DNA from: Filosporella fistucella
Taxonomy: Eukaryota; Ascomycota; Leotiomycetes; Helotiales
Length of the DNA stretch: 64,000 bases
Reading direction: 5' to 3'
Assembly: GCA_030077755.1 (NCBI GenBank)
Contig: JAQJZZ010000013.1
Span: 1,922,001 to 1,986,000 of the forward strand
Both the position numbers and the translations under genes were made by a program. The notes under the pieces are model-generated. The model saw only the letters and a list, made by a program, of their open reading frames with translations, was not told the origin of the DNA and did no database searches. This document shows positions 21,496 to 32,591 of the stretch, piece by piece. Each line of letters begins with the position of its first letter. The first letter of the stretch is position 1.

Positions 21496-22512
21496 TCACA
21501 CCGGCTCAGCCGGCCAAGCCGAGCTATCATCCTCCTCTCCCCGAGAAGGCAGCAAAGATACTCGAATATGTCGAGGAGATCGAGCTGGAGGCTCTTCCCT
21601 TTCAGATTTCTTACCTTTAAACCACATGATCTTCTTCCCCGCTTTCTTGACGTTATTCCACACGCTCCAAACACGATCTTTCAGAGTCTTATTTTGGACT
21701 TTAACAGGATGGTTAGGATTAGGAAAGAGCTCATCCATCATTTTGATGAAAATGGCGTATGATTGTCTTTCCTTGTGTCGCTCACGGGCTTCCCGAAGAA
21801 AGTCTTGAAAATCGGTGTTGGCGATGCTAGAATGTGATCGTTCGGCGCATATTAAAGAGACTTGTGTGGTGCTCGTTGAGGGACCGATAATGATACGGGT
21901 TGGAATTCCAGGGGCATTTTTCTCGTCCTTTTGTACAAGTCGTAAAGGCATAGGGGCTATTATTTTCTGTGTGAATGGGGAATGTTCTTGAGATTCGCTT
22001 TCCGAAGTTTGTTTTATGGCCTTGCAGCGAATTGGTTCTGGTCTGAGAATTGGTCCGCGTTTTCCATTTACGTCTGGCGTGGTAAGGGAGTACCAAGTAC
22101 CTGTTGATCGACGAAACGCGGGACGGCTGTTGCTTATCCTAACCTTTGAAGTTGGTCCTACAGGCTGCCATCCAAGGCGCGCATGCAGAATTAATGAACC
22201 CGAAGAGATGCTGCCATCTTCACCCTCTGGAGGCTCATACTCCCTCCCAAAAGTCTCCATGGCATTTTTGACAGCACTTTCCATCTCCCGTTTTGTCAGC
22301 TCGCGTTCTTCTAACGCGAAGACGTTATGATACAGTTCTTTTGCCTGGTGTACAGCTCTGCATTTATCGCAGACCACGTTGACAGCGAAGTATTCAATTG
22401 CAGGCTCCAAGGTGGAGCATCTATCGATGAGAAGGGGCTCGTTGCACTGAGTGATGTAGTAGTCCGCACTGTTGTGACCACACTTGTATGCGAGGAAGGT
22501 GAAGTTACACAT
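21496..22512 (-). CDS. Unrecognised protein with Cys/His-rich N-terminus
   Basis: Uninterrupted frame of 338 aa from an ATG. The N-terminal 55 residues are rich in Cys and His: CNFTFLAYKCGHNS, ITQC, DRC and VVCDKCRAVHQ, arranged as if to bind zinc. A helical stretch rich in Glu/Lys follows (ALEERELTKREMESAV), then a Ser/Pro/Arg-rich middle and a basic C-terminus (WNNVKKAGKKIMWFKGKKSE). No catalytic motif is visible. It resembles lineage-restricted fungal hypothetical proteins; a nucleic-acid or protein-binding role is only inference. Frame length and clean start argue for a real gene. Confidence 0.65.
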   Translation of the reverse strand: MCNFTFLAYKCGHNSADYYITQCNEPLLIDRCSTLEPAIEYFAVNVVCDKCRAVHQAKELYHNVFALEERELTKREMESAVKNAMETFGREYEPPEGEDGSISSGSLILHARLGWQPVGPTSKVRISNSRPAFRRSTGTWYSLTTPDVNGKRGPILRPEPIRCKAIKQTSESESQEHSPFTQKIIAPMPLRLVQKDEKNAPGIPTRIIIGPSTSTTQVSLICAERSHSSIANTDFQDFLREARERHKERQSYAIFIKMMDELFPNPNHPVKVQNKTLKDRVWSVWNNVKKAGKKIMWFKGKKSEREEPPARSPRHIRVSLLPSRGEEDDSSAWPAEPV

Positions 22513-24646
22513 GATGCTCGCTGTATGTGCGGTGTCTAGATTAGTTTCGCTGCAGCGTTGATGTATGGGAGTCTGTCCGAGTAGAAGTAGGAGATCATAG
22601 TTTTAAGGAGGCAATATAATGCAGATGAAAGGGATTGTTCTCCTAAACGAGTAAGAAATGTTACCGTTGGAACAAGGCATTGTTTAAGCATCAAAGAACT
22701 GTTGTATTTCAAAAAGAAGCTTGATCGTCTATTGCCAAGTGAAAGGAATTACCTGGGGCAGTTCGTGTGAAGAAAATATTAAAAGTTTGAAAGGATGTCT
22801 CCAACTCACGCTCACCCCTTTATTATTAATCTATTCCTCCTTTATTTCTTGTCAGTAATGTATTCGGCATCTATTTCCTCTGATAGCCTTTTTCATCTTA
22901 GAACAATGATCCTTTATATCGTCCTCAACTCTGAACAGTGTTTCAAGAGCAACAATCTAGAGACAAAAAATTTTGTCTTCCGACTTTCACAGTCCTCCGA
23001 TTTTCAGATCCAAAATCCAGAATCTGGTCATGCCACCAGAGACCTCACTTTTACCTCAAATATCATGGTCGGATCAAGTGTCAGAAATGGAGTCACTTCA
23101 AACATCAACATTAATAGGTCAATTTTTCATGGCACAAGTGGTTACATAGTTTAAGGCTTCAAATTATTCTCATACAAGTGATATCATGCAACTTTTATCA
23201 TTCTCTCAACGGGGATCGACTTGGGAGCCAAATCCACAACCATGAAAGACACCGAAGAACCCTCCAATGCCACAGTTGGGACATCTGCTAATTCTTAAAG
23301 GGGATGGTCGTGACGAGCGTTCAGCATAGGCTATCTGACAATGCCTATACAGCTGAATGATGGGAATGGTAGAAGAAGGCTTTTTTGATGGTGCGGGCTT
23401 TCAGTATTCATGTCATGATCAGACATATTCCCCATGATTCGCACGTCTGGATGCTCGTTGCTGTGGGTCACGTTGAGGTGAATTCAAGCGAAGGCTTAAT
23501 AACCATCGAGCAAAAAGTTTGTTCTGGATGATTCATGTGTTTTGCATATCGAAACTTTTTGATAAATTGTTTTGTGTATGCAACTAAGGACGTGGTTTGC
23601 AGCTAATGTACGATACCGGTGCCACCCTCTGCATTGTTCTCTGCCATTCCTACACTTGGTAGGCTCATGGACTCCTCTTCTAACACATCAGTTAAATACC
23701 TCAAAGTTGAAGCTATAGAACAAAAATCAGCGATTTTCGCTCAGAGATTTTCAGAAAAGACTGCTGTCTGTTAGCCCTGAGCTGTTTACTTGATTCATGA
23801 TAGAACTGACAAAATGCTTTATCTTAGGCTCGCGAAAAATTGTCCGAACTACAACTTCAAGTAATTCTAAAATTTTGATAAAAGGATACGGACAGGCTAG
23901 TCCTCGAAATTATGCGATTCGAAAATCACGAGTTCCAAATGACAATCAAATGTGTTTCGGTCACCCCGCCTAGCGTGACCGGACAGAGAGACTGAATGGC
24001 TGCGAGTATTTGAGATGCTTTCTGCAGTCCTCGAACAAAAGCAACCAAATGTAGCATGAGAGACAATGCAGGCGGAAAGTTTTGGTGGCTGAGACACAGC
24101 ATCGGTTCGGACAGGAATATGCCGGAACGGTAACCTGAGACACATGTAGTGGCATGCTAAAAGCACCAAGAGAGCCATACAATATGTATACAGTGATAGA
24201 AGCATGTGAAGTAATCTGTTTTCACCATTCGGATGAACTCCCATTGGATATATTTTTCCTACCATTTGTGACAAAGACGGTTTGAACGTAATTCTCCAGA
24301 TCTTTCATCGATAAGGGAGAGACAGTGCGGCCCGTCATGAATCAAAAGGGTAAAGTGTCTCGAATTCGAAATTTTTATTTGCAAGGTCTCTGCTCAGTTT
24401 AAAGATTTTCGTTCTTCTCTGAGGACTTTGGAAGGAACGTGGGAGGAAAAACGAAGCAGCTTGCCGAAAATGTCGACATGTGTCGCACATGATCCACTCC
24501 GCTTGCTTGAATTTGAAATCATGGAACACCATCGCTGATCTGAGATTTCATGATCATAAAGCAGTCCGAGTACCCTTCTAGCCTAAAGTGCAGTTCCTTT
24601 ATTTCGATCTTCGTTCGCCATCGACTCCAGGAATCCAGTGCCTATC
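22513..24646. other. Long intergenic region with one possible small ORF
   Basis: About 2.1 kb. Apart from the possible small secreted protein at 22795-23154 nothing coding can be supported. No repeats or RIP composition are apparent. Confidence 0.5.
22795..23154 (+). CDS. Possible small secreted protein
   Basis: A 119-aa frame opens at an ATG and begins MSPTHAHPFIINLFLLYFLS followed by VMYSAS: a hydrophobic stretch of about 12 residues and a small-residue site that could be a signal peptide cleavage region. The remainder is Ser/Asn/Thr-rich with one Cys. No homology is recognised and the frame could be chance, so it is a weak call. Confidence 0.22.
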   Translation: MSPTHAHPFIINLFLLYFLSVMYSASISSDSLFHLRTMILYIVLNSEQCFKSNNLETKNFVFRLSQSSDFQIQNPESGHATRDLTFTSNIMVGSSVRNGVTSNININRSIFHGTSGYIV

Positions 24647-25834
24647 ATGCCTTCGAGGGTATCAGAGGTCGTTCACCAAGATGTTGTGCAAGAGCTCATG
24701 GACCGCATTAAGATCGAGGGATGGCGTCAAAAATTCGAAAGCGCAGTATATGAAGCCAAATCGACCGGCGTTTGTGAAATGGATTCGATTCAAGACTTCG
24801 ACGATTTCGTCCACTTCATTGACGCTTTGCTTGTCCAAATACCGTCTGAGAGTTCCCACGGCTCCGATCAAACGCACCACAAACTCGCAACATACTATTT
24901 CGTCTTCCGACAACTGGCTCTGATTGAATTACATTCACCCAAGAATACTGAGACATCTGCAAGAGGACCTACATGGCTGTCGAATTGGCATGTCAAATAC
25001 ATTGAAACCTTAGGGAGATTTCTCGGCAGCACAAAGTCAGTCACAAAAAATATGCTTTGGAGTTTTCGTCATGATGCTCGATACAATATGCGTGAATATT
25101 TTGAACCAAGAAATGGTTTCGAATCATACAATGACTTTCTTGCGAGAAGGCTCAAGGATGGTTATCGCACAATTGCTTCTCCAATAGACGACACAGTCAT
25201 AGTAAGCCCTTCAGACATGACTTATGCGGGGCAGTGGGGAATATGCGGCAACGAAGGAGTAAATATCCGGAGTGTCCCATGGAAGGTCTCTGAATTGCTT
25301 CAAGGTAGCCGATATGAGAACTCTTTCAGAGGGGGCATTTTCATGCATGCTATGCTCAAACCGACTGATTGCCGCCGTCTGCATGCACCAATTGCGGGAA
25401 ATGTCTTGGAGTCAAAGGTTCAGACGACCGAGATGTGTTTTGAGTATGGTATTAAGGGCGAGGATGATGGGAAATCAGTATCCATTTGCTGGGAAAGAAA
25501 ATGGGAAGGAAGCAAGCTCAAGTCAAACCCGGCAGTATGGATCCGGGACAAAGCTGAGTACAAATTTACATACACGCGCGGTATTACGGTACTGGAAACC
25601 TCACTTGGACTTGTAGCAGTGTTACAAGTGGGAACAAATCAACTTTCATCTGTTGTTCTCACTGCAGAGGTGGGACGAACTTTAGAAAAAGGGGAAGAGA
25701 TCTCTTACTTTCAGGGCGGAGAATCTGATTATGTGCTGCTGTTTGAAGAGACAAGCAAGATCACGATAAAGGCACAGACAGATAGAGAGTACAGGATGGG
25801 TAGTCAGATTGCTAAGGCTTACCCTGCAGCTTGA
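24647..25834 (+). CDS. Phosphatidylserine decarboxylase-family enzyme (PSDC + PSD domains)
   Basis: Single exon of 395 aa from the ATG reading MPSRVSEVV; an in-frame GTG nine bases upstream is unlikely. Residues about 5-145 look like the N-terminal PSDC domain (helices ending WLSNWHVKYIETLGRFLGST), and about 165-370 are the PSD catalytic domain. The expected pyruvoyl-enzyme triad can be placed: Asp190 in VSPSDM, His246 in RRLHAPIAG, and Ser360 in FQGGESDYVLLF, where autocleavage would create alpha and beta chains. The usual site is LGST or GGS(T/S/D); here it is GES. The C-terminal beta region GLVAVLQVGTNQLSSV also fits. There is no signal or membrane segment, so it is unlike mitochondrial Psd1; soluble relatives with this two-domain build include amino-acid decarboxylases such as PsiD. 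Substrate is uncertain. Confidence 0.85.
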   Translation: MPSRVSEVVHQDVVQELMDRIKIEGWRQKFESAVYEAKSTGVCEMDSIQDFDDFVHFIDALLVQIPSESSHGSDQTHHKLATYYFVFRQLALIELHSPKNTETSARGPTWLSNWHVKYIETLGRFLGSTKSVTKNMLWSFRHDARYNMREYFEPRNGFESYNDFLARRLKDGYRTIASPIDDTVIVSPSDMTYAGQWGICGNEGVNIRSVPWKVSELLQGSRYENSFRGGIFMHAMLKPTDCRRLHAPIAGNVLESKVQTTEMCFEYGIKGEDDGKSVSICWERKWEGSKLKSNPAVWIRDKAEYKFTYTRGITVLETSLGLVAVLQVGTNQLSSVVLTAEVGRTLEKGEEISYFQGGESDYVLLFEETSKITIKAQTDREYRMGSQIAKAYPAA

Positions 25835-27104
25835 GGGCAAAATCTTTATATTTAATTAATGGGAATTATTAATGGGAATAGTGACTGGATTTCTTCACAA
25901 GAGAAAGCTACACTTACCATAAATTCATAGCTCTAATTGTCAACCAGATAGTCGAGATGGCAACGGGATCGTGAAACATGAAGAAGTGGCTCTTGGGTCC
26001 AACTATATTGCCTAAGACCGAAAGTTATAGCATATCCTGTCAAATTTAGGCATTAAATACTTTTTTGGCTTTCTTTTCTGCTCGTAGAAATAAGTGTTTA
26101 CTTCACAGCAGCACAGCTCAGCTAGAAATCCCCTACATCACTTAATGAGATCATCAACCATAGTTTTTCTCGATGAGCGTCTGTAGGGTGAATAGTATCG
26201 ATGTATCTAAAGTTGCTTATTAAAAAGTTTGGCATGGAAGACTTTACCTATTAATTTATTGGGGTTCGCTGAAATTTTATAGCAGGTGTTGTTGTGTCGT
26301 TTACAGTCAAGTCAGAAAAATCGTGGCAATTAGATTTATATTGCATCAAGATACTAGTGTGAGACTGGAATATCCATTATTGTATCAAGACAATGCCCGA
26401 GTGTAGTCTGCATACTTGTACCTTATCGTTGTCGGTATCATCACGGCTTGGGAATCATGGTAGTCCCAAAAGTTCGATTATTCATATTCTCGAAGTATTG
26501 AGTCACTAAGTGCTGCCATCTTTGAGGCATTCTCAGAATTGCCTAAACACTATGCACATTCCCCTCCTCCGTGTTCACATCGATGAAGAGAGTGAACCGG
26601 GGGCTGAATGAACGGGTGTATCACGTGCCATTGAAAGCAGACGGTATATACTGTACAGGTACAAGTACTCAACACGAAAGGCCGAGGATGAAATGCAAAA
26701 CTAAAGAATCAAATGAGCCCAAGTTTTGTACGTTGCTTGGGCAAAGATCTCTACGATATTGCCGACAGCCACATCTTTGAGTGTCTCGTGACTTCATTCC
26801 ACAGCCTCACTTTTTCTATTTAAGGATGATTGTGAATGCCTCACACTGGTACCATCCTCGCTTAACAAAAGGACCGCCAAGAAATGGTGGCTTTGCTCAT
26901 GCATCTACAGAGCACTTTTGTCCCGGCTACTACTCCAATAGGAGCTACGATGCTGTTGGCTGTGTCACCCGAGAACGTCGACGAGGCTCTCTGATAGCAC
27001 ATATATCTTGAGGGCACCATCCTCCAGACTCAAGCAAAAGACTACTTGAATCCGGGAAGTCATTCAATTCGAGAAAATATAATAACATCGAACTACCTTC
27101 GAAG
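25835..27104. other. Intergenic interval, no gene seen
   Basis: 1.27 kb between the decarboxylase and the Clr5 gene. A few short open stretches near 26571-27011 show no motif. Probably 3' untranslated region plus the promoter of the Clr5-domain gene. Confidence 0.5.
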
Positions 27105-29103
27105 ATGGACCTATTTCCAGTTCCTGATCTCATGGCGGAGATGGACTTCCAACGTGAAGATCCCTCTATCCCAGGTTTGACGTGGACTGATATTACACCT
27201 ATGCCTCTTTCTATGAATAATTATCAAGTCCATACCGGCTCTGTGGCTCTCTCGGCGTTTAGCCATGAAGCAACTTTTCCGTATAATCATTCTGCAAACT
27301 TCACTTCCCATGCCTCTATTGCTCCTCACACTTCCCTCGATGGCGGCTCCAGCCTTGATGATACGCAAATCCCATTCACTGTTGCACCCTTACTTCAACA
27401 AGTTGTCACTACATCTCAGACGTTGGCGGAACTGCCTTTTGCAACGAGATCCACCACAGATATGATATCAAATGCAACAGAAACCTCCACTGGACCAACG
27501 AAGCAGGAATGGGAATCCGTAAAGGATACTATCAAGAGGCTGTATGTTGATGAAGGCAAGAAGCTGAAGGACGTAATGGCAGTCTTGGCTCATCAAGGAC
27601 ATATTGCGACGTGAGTGTAGACATTTTGTTTCGTGGGCCCAAAATGACTGACAGAGCAAAAGTGAAAGAATGTTCAAGCGGCGCCTCCAGAATTGGGGGT
27701 ACGACAAGAAACTCAAAGAATCGGAAATTCTCGCCATCATACGGAAGAAGGGTGCAAGGGATGCCATCGGCAAAAAGACGGCTGTTCGAGTCCATGGCCG
27801 GATTGTGGACGACGAGCGCATCGAGACATATCTCAAAAGAAAGAAGAAATATCGAAGTGTTGGGACAAATGATGCTCCCACACCTCCACATATCTCATGC
27901 TCCACGCCTTCACCTGTGCTTGAATCAGCTTCCCTCCATTACGGTTCCCAGACGCTCCCTGGACACCAAAACACCAACTCTGCTATGGTTCGCACCACAA
28001 GACAGTGGTTGGATTCTAAAATCCGCAACCCTGATATGTCCAGGTCACCAACGCCACCGTCCACTCTCAAATTGCCAGAAGAATTGATGTACAACATCAG
28101 AGTGTACTGCGAGAGCCAATTTGAAAATAAGATCTGGGTGACTGGAAAGGATGGCTGGTGCAAGAATATAGTGTCAACCACCACTAATGGTGATGCGCAC
28201 ACAGACTTCTACGCATATTGCGAATTGGCTGTAGAAGCCTATGACAGCAATTCTCCCCAGACGTTAAGGAGAATGCTATCAAAAGCGCGCAGCACTATTT
28301 CTGGTATTCTACAAGGGGAGGCCCCACAAGCTTTGGATAGAATTTTCGATACTTTGATCTACTTAGCACAAAATGGCTTAGAGCAGGCAGCTCTCATTTT
28401 ATGCAACGCAATTTCTGTGGAGTCAAGATTTTTGCCTCGCAAAAACCATCCTTGGACCCGTATATGTCATTTACTTGGCAGAATGGAAGCAGATAACATG
28501 GTCGAATTGTTGATTCAACTCTGGAAATGTAGCCTCCATTTTTTTCAGGAGACGCTTGGGAAATTGAACACAACTGCATTGTGGAATTACCTTGGTCTGA
28601 TTAGTAGGGAATTCAGAGCTACAAATCCCATTGAGGAAGAACGAATACTTCGAGAACTTCTGGTTGATTATGAACAGAGTGCGCACGCAACAATCGCAGA
28701 TATTTGTGCAATATTGGGAGGACTTGGAGATAATAAACTTCAACAAGGGAATTACGAAGGGAGTGAGGAGATTGGGATGGATATCCTTGCTCGAATTGGT
28801 GATACTGAAAGACTCTTAGAGCCAAGAATAGGAGCTCTGCAATTACTTGCATACAGTCACTACTGTCAAAACATAAAGGGTACAGCAGAAGGTTATCTAT
28901 TGGATGCTATGAAATTGCGAGCTTTTATGTACGGGGATGATGATGCTGATGTCATTAACTTGAAAGGCACGTTGTCAACGTGGTATCGAGGATGGGGAAG
29001 AGTAGAGGAAGCAGATAAGCTGAGAGCAGAAATCGACGAAGCGATTGGGGAAGATGATATTGACCGGGAACAGAGAGAACAGGCTATGCGTATGATAGGA
29101 TGA
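27105..29103 (+). CDS. Clr5-domain protein with TPR-like C-terminus
   Basis: Exons 27105-27610 and 27663-29103 (52-bp intron) give 648 aa. The splice joins IKRLYVDEGKKLKDVMAVLA, HQGHIAT and ERMFKRRLQNWGYDKK into a complete Clr5 domain at about residues 143-190; this fungal domain takes its name from the S. pombe silencing factor Clr5 and has a helix-turn-helix-like pattern. Before it lies a 140-residue Ser/Thr/Pro-rich segment that may be an activation-type region. After it is a basic patch (LKRKKKYRSV), a Pro/Ser linker and about 300 residues of paired helices that look like TPR/SEL1-like repeats (for example EEIGMDILARIGDTERLLEP and GWGRVEEADKLRAEIDEA). The predicted role is nuclear, DNA- or chromatin-associated, but targets are unknown. 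Such Clr5+TPR proteins are numerous in filamentous fungi. Confidence 0.85.
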
Positions 29104-30152
29104 TGGGATTCGGTTTTCCATAGTTTGAGGGGCTTTTTTATATTCAGGGCTAGACTGACGTTTGGATGTTCTTTCATGGCACTGACTATAACTACACTTG
29201 TCTAAATCCTGTATTTAATACATGCTTCCTACAAGTACATATTCGTCCGCAAACCCATGTAACCAAAATTTCAAAACGGAAATTTGATCAAATTAGAGCA
29301 GAAAATATCATCATATAAGCAGAAACTGATTTTCTACCTGCCACTAGATGAGGATGACTCTTGAAGTAAAAAGCACGAGAAAAGAGTCGGTAGGACGGAT
29401 CTAGGTGAATTTGGGAGAGGTTGAGAGAATAGCGGACTGAAAGAGTTGAGTGTGGGAAGCTATTACAGGCTGTGGAGAACGCCGTATTTCGAATAAAAAG
29501 AATTGTATTTGAAACCGTGTTGCTACATGATGAGGCAAACGAGAATAACCAAACAAACCACTAATCCTGATCATAAAGGGAGGACGCTAACGATGCAGCA
29601 CTGACTTGGAATACCATTTCGTTGATTCATAGTTAGGGATGCACATTGAGGGGTAAGTAGCAACCAAAGTGGAAGATAACGAGGTCAGGATATATTCTTG
29701 TATCGAGTACATTGACTACACTAGTATTACACTCTCCCCTTCTTCAAGCGAGCTAGAGCTCAGCCGTATACCACCTCTTGTCTCAATAACAAAAGAAAAT
29801 CTCGACATTCGATCTAATGTCTGTGATCCTGAAAAGGCGCCTCTATCCAGCCTGAATATACATTTCCCCCTCCATTCCCCATGCCAGCCAGCCACTATCC
29901 AACTAGCCATTACCCACCCACCGACCAGTTCCCAGCCATAGAAGCAGGACCAGCCAGCATTACTCAGCCCCTACAAAAAGACAACGCTAAATCGCAGCAA
30001 GTAATGCAAATAATCAGTCTCTTGAGGGGAGTCTTGAGTCTTTGCAAGTCTGAGTTGCCCTTGTCCAACCCATAAACGCCATGCACCATGCTCCGTAAAA
30101 CACTTTTATAACACAGACAAAGAAAAGCCACTGTTCGTGGTATATATGCCAA
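29104..30152. other. Convergent spacer, no gene seen
   Basis: About 1.05 kb between the 3' ends of the Clr5 gene and MDM34. Open stretches at 29669-29941 and on the complement have no motif. Nothing repetitive noted. Confidence 0.55.
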
Positions 30153-31998
30153 TTAATTGGCCTTCGCCTCATAAGCCGGCGGTGGGCTATCTTCTCTCTC
30201 GCCTCTGGACGACTGTTCCCAAAAACTGTGTCCAGCTGCCTTTTGATCCTGAGCTTGGCGAGCAATTTCGCCAGCCATCTTGAGGATCCAGGCTTGTTCA
30301 ATAATGCTGCTGGTTGATGCAGTATCAGAGACATTTGGAGCAGGTGTATAATGAGTAGCCGAAGTCTTCTCGGGGTAAGGAGCAAAGTTCGAGGGGAGAG
30401 TAGGTCTCTTCTCCCGGGAGAATATTGGCACTGTGGGTTCAGCCTTCTCGATAGTGGGGGCACCATCGATAATGACTTCCTCAGGAACAATCTTAGAGGT
30501 TAGTTCCAAGGTTGGCTGATTGGAAGAGAATCTCTTTCTCGGTGATTCTCCCAAATCAATACTGCTCGTAAAGCGGACTCTTTGAGAGGGCGAGTGAGGA
30601 GGTGTAATGATATTGTCCTCTGGCTCTGGAAGGCGAGTCGTCAATATCGGCTCCGATGCCGCGATCACAGATGATGCTTCACTATCTCCAGTCTCGCTGA
30701 CAATATCATCTGTAGTCTTTGGCTTCCTCAAATTGACCACACGAGTCTTCTTCTTACGCAGATGGGATCGAGAATGCTTGCCTGCCCCAAGTCCAAGACC
30801 CGTGGTCGCTGAGTGCATGCTCACAAGAGATGGTCTAGATGGCATGTGACCATGACCATCATCTGACCTTGTGAAAGTGTATGTAGTGCTGGTACTACCA
30901 AGCGACGAAAGTGATCTGACCAACCCTGGTGTGGCAGGAGTGGAGGATCCAGCTGAATCTCCTCTCTCTGATGGTCCTGCCCATGCTCGGAAAACAGCAT
31001 CTCGAATAGATGGTGTGAAAAGTGATAGAGTCCGATGAGAGTCGGTAAGAGCTGCCAGTCGAAGTAAATTCTTCTGCGAAAACAATGAATGGATTTCTGA
31101 TCCTCCGTCCAAAGATAATGATGATATTTCGCTGGCATCCAGAACGTTTCCTCGTGAATCAACGGCATCCTGTGGTGGGCTTCCGAATGGATCTACCGCC
31201 TCTTCTTTGACTTTCTCTGCTTCAGCAGCTTCTTGTTCCTCCTTCGCTCTATATTCTGGGCACCATAATCTTAAGGAGAGTTTATGTATTATTGCTGGAA
31301 GCTCATCCATCATCAACGTTCGCAACTGCTTCTCGATTTCTTTTTGCAGATAATCGCGAACGAATGGAATCGAGTCAAAAGTTGACGAGACCTTGAGAGA
31401 TTCGAGAGGATCATTTCGAAAAACTAATGTCAAGCCTTTTTGTCGCGAGAAGACTAATATTATGAAAGCCGACAACTTGATCTCAGACAAGGTAATTTGT
31501 AAAGGTATTGTCAGCCCGGACGAGGCTGCGAGAGGTTGTGGAGACGTGAAAGATGGCTTGGAAAATAGATAAGTGTTCAAGGGGTTCGCCTGTTGATATA
31601 TTAGCTCTCTGTTATAGCATCAAGGATCTGCGACAATCTAGAGCGCGTATCCTGGCGCAAAGCTTTGTCTGTCCAGCGCATCGAGATAGGGGCGATGCTT
31701 GAAAGTGGGAGAAGTGGTAGGGAAATTATACCTGAACTCTGGTCTTCAAAGTCAAGAAGGCGTCTCCAGAATAGCACATTTTGAAGATGCCCCTAAACCT
31801 ATCCTCTGCCAAATCTCCAATCTCCAATATTTCTAACTCAGGAGGAACACTTCCTAGGTTCAATTCGTTGACAATGATATCGTCGACAATTATTGGTGGT
31901 TTTGGAGATTTATTCAGCGCGGTCGTCAACATTTCCTGTGCCCTCTTGTAGAAATCCGCATCCGCAGTCAGCGGCGACCAGTTGAAATTGAAAGCCAT
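30153..31998 (-). CDS. mdm34: Mdm34, ERMES complex outer-membrane subunit
   Basis: Exon 1 is 31732-31998 and exon 2 is 30153-31589, around a 142-bp intron that is long for this window; product 567 aa. The N-terminus [40 protein letters not shown] and [14 protein letters not shown] is diagnostic for fungal Mdm34, and the splice yields [20 protein letters not shown] with the frame intact. Residues about 1-205 form the SMP lipid-binding domain, which in ERMES (Mmm1-Mdm10-Mdm12-Mdm34) helps tether ER to mitochondria and transfers phospholipids. The rest is Ser/Pro-rich, with a basic cluster ([16 protein letters not shown]) and a charged tail. It diverges from the IPK1 gene. A housekeeping orthologue; identification is secure. 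Confidence 0.96.
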
Positions 31999-32591
31999 GT
32001 TGAGATGGCATCAGATCCCGGATATGATGCGTTCCTGTTGATAAAGAAGTCGTGGAAGTCGAGATGTCGATGTCGATGTCGGATTTGGGCTGTCGCGTGC
32101 AGATTCCCCAAGCCTGACCTGGTGATAAGGATCGCGCAGATGCAAAGCCGAACAAAGCTCTCCTATTCAAGTCACTCGTACCAATGAAGATACAAGTATA
32201 TGTATTTTGTAAAACGGAGAATATCGTGGGGAAAGAGTGGTGAATAGGGTGATTTTGCTGTTGATGGGTCGATTGTTATGGGTGAGCGGAAGGGTTTGCT
32301 CTTTGCTCCTCATTTTCTTGCTTGTGATTCCCGAAGGAGCAACAAGCAAAGCTGGGTTGCGCTAATGTCCGAGAGCGTCATCACCCGATATCCGCCCATT
32401 TGTGCATGAACGCACAATTTTTATTCCGGGGATCTCCGACTGAGTAAGGTCACGTGGATGTCAGCATGAATCATTTCTGTATCAGGAATAGCTCTCGGTT
32501 CAGACTTCCTCTTCTTGTCATCTCACTTTGCGCAAGTCTAAACGAACCTCCACTGCACCAGCTGTTAGATTGCATATACTCTGCTTGAAAG
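31999..32591. promoter_or_regulatory. Divergent promoter, mdm34 / ipk1
   Basis: 593 bp between the two start codons. It contains a short GATGTC tandem (about 32061-32080), and a TCACGTGGATGTC site near 32450 with a CACGTG core. Both genes concern membrane lipid/inositol biology, but co-regulation is only a possibility. Confidence 0.5.

Noticed and set aside
30014..30490. Minus-strand frame overlapping mdm34
   Set aside because: Out-of-frame shadow of the mdm34 second exon, whose own frame has conserved sequence.
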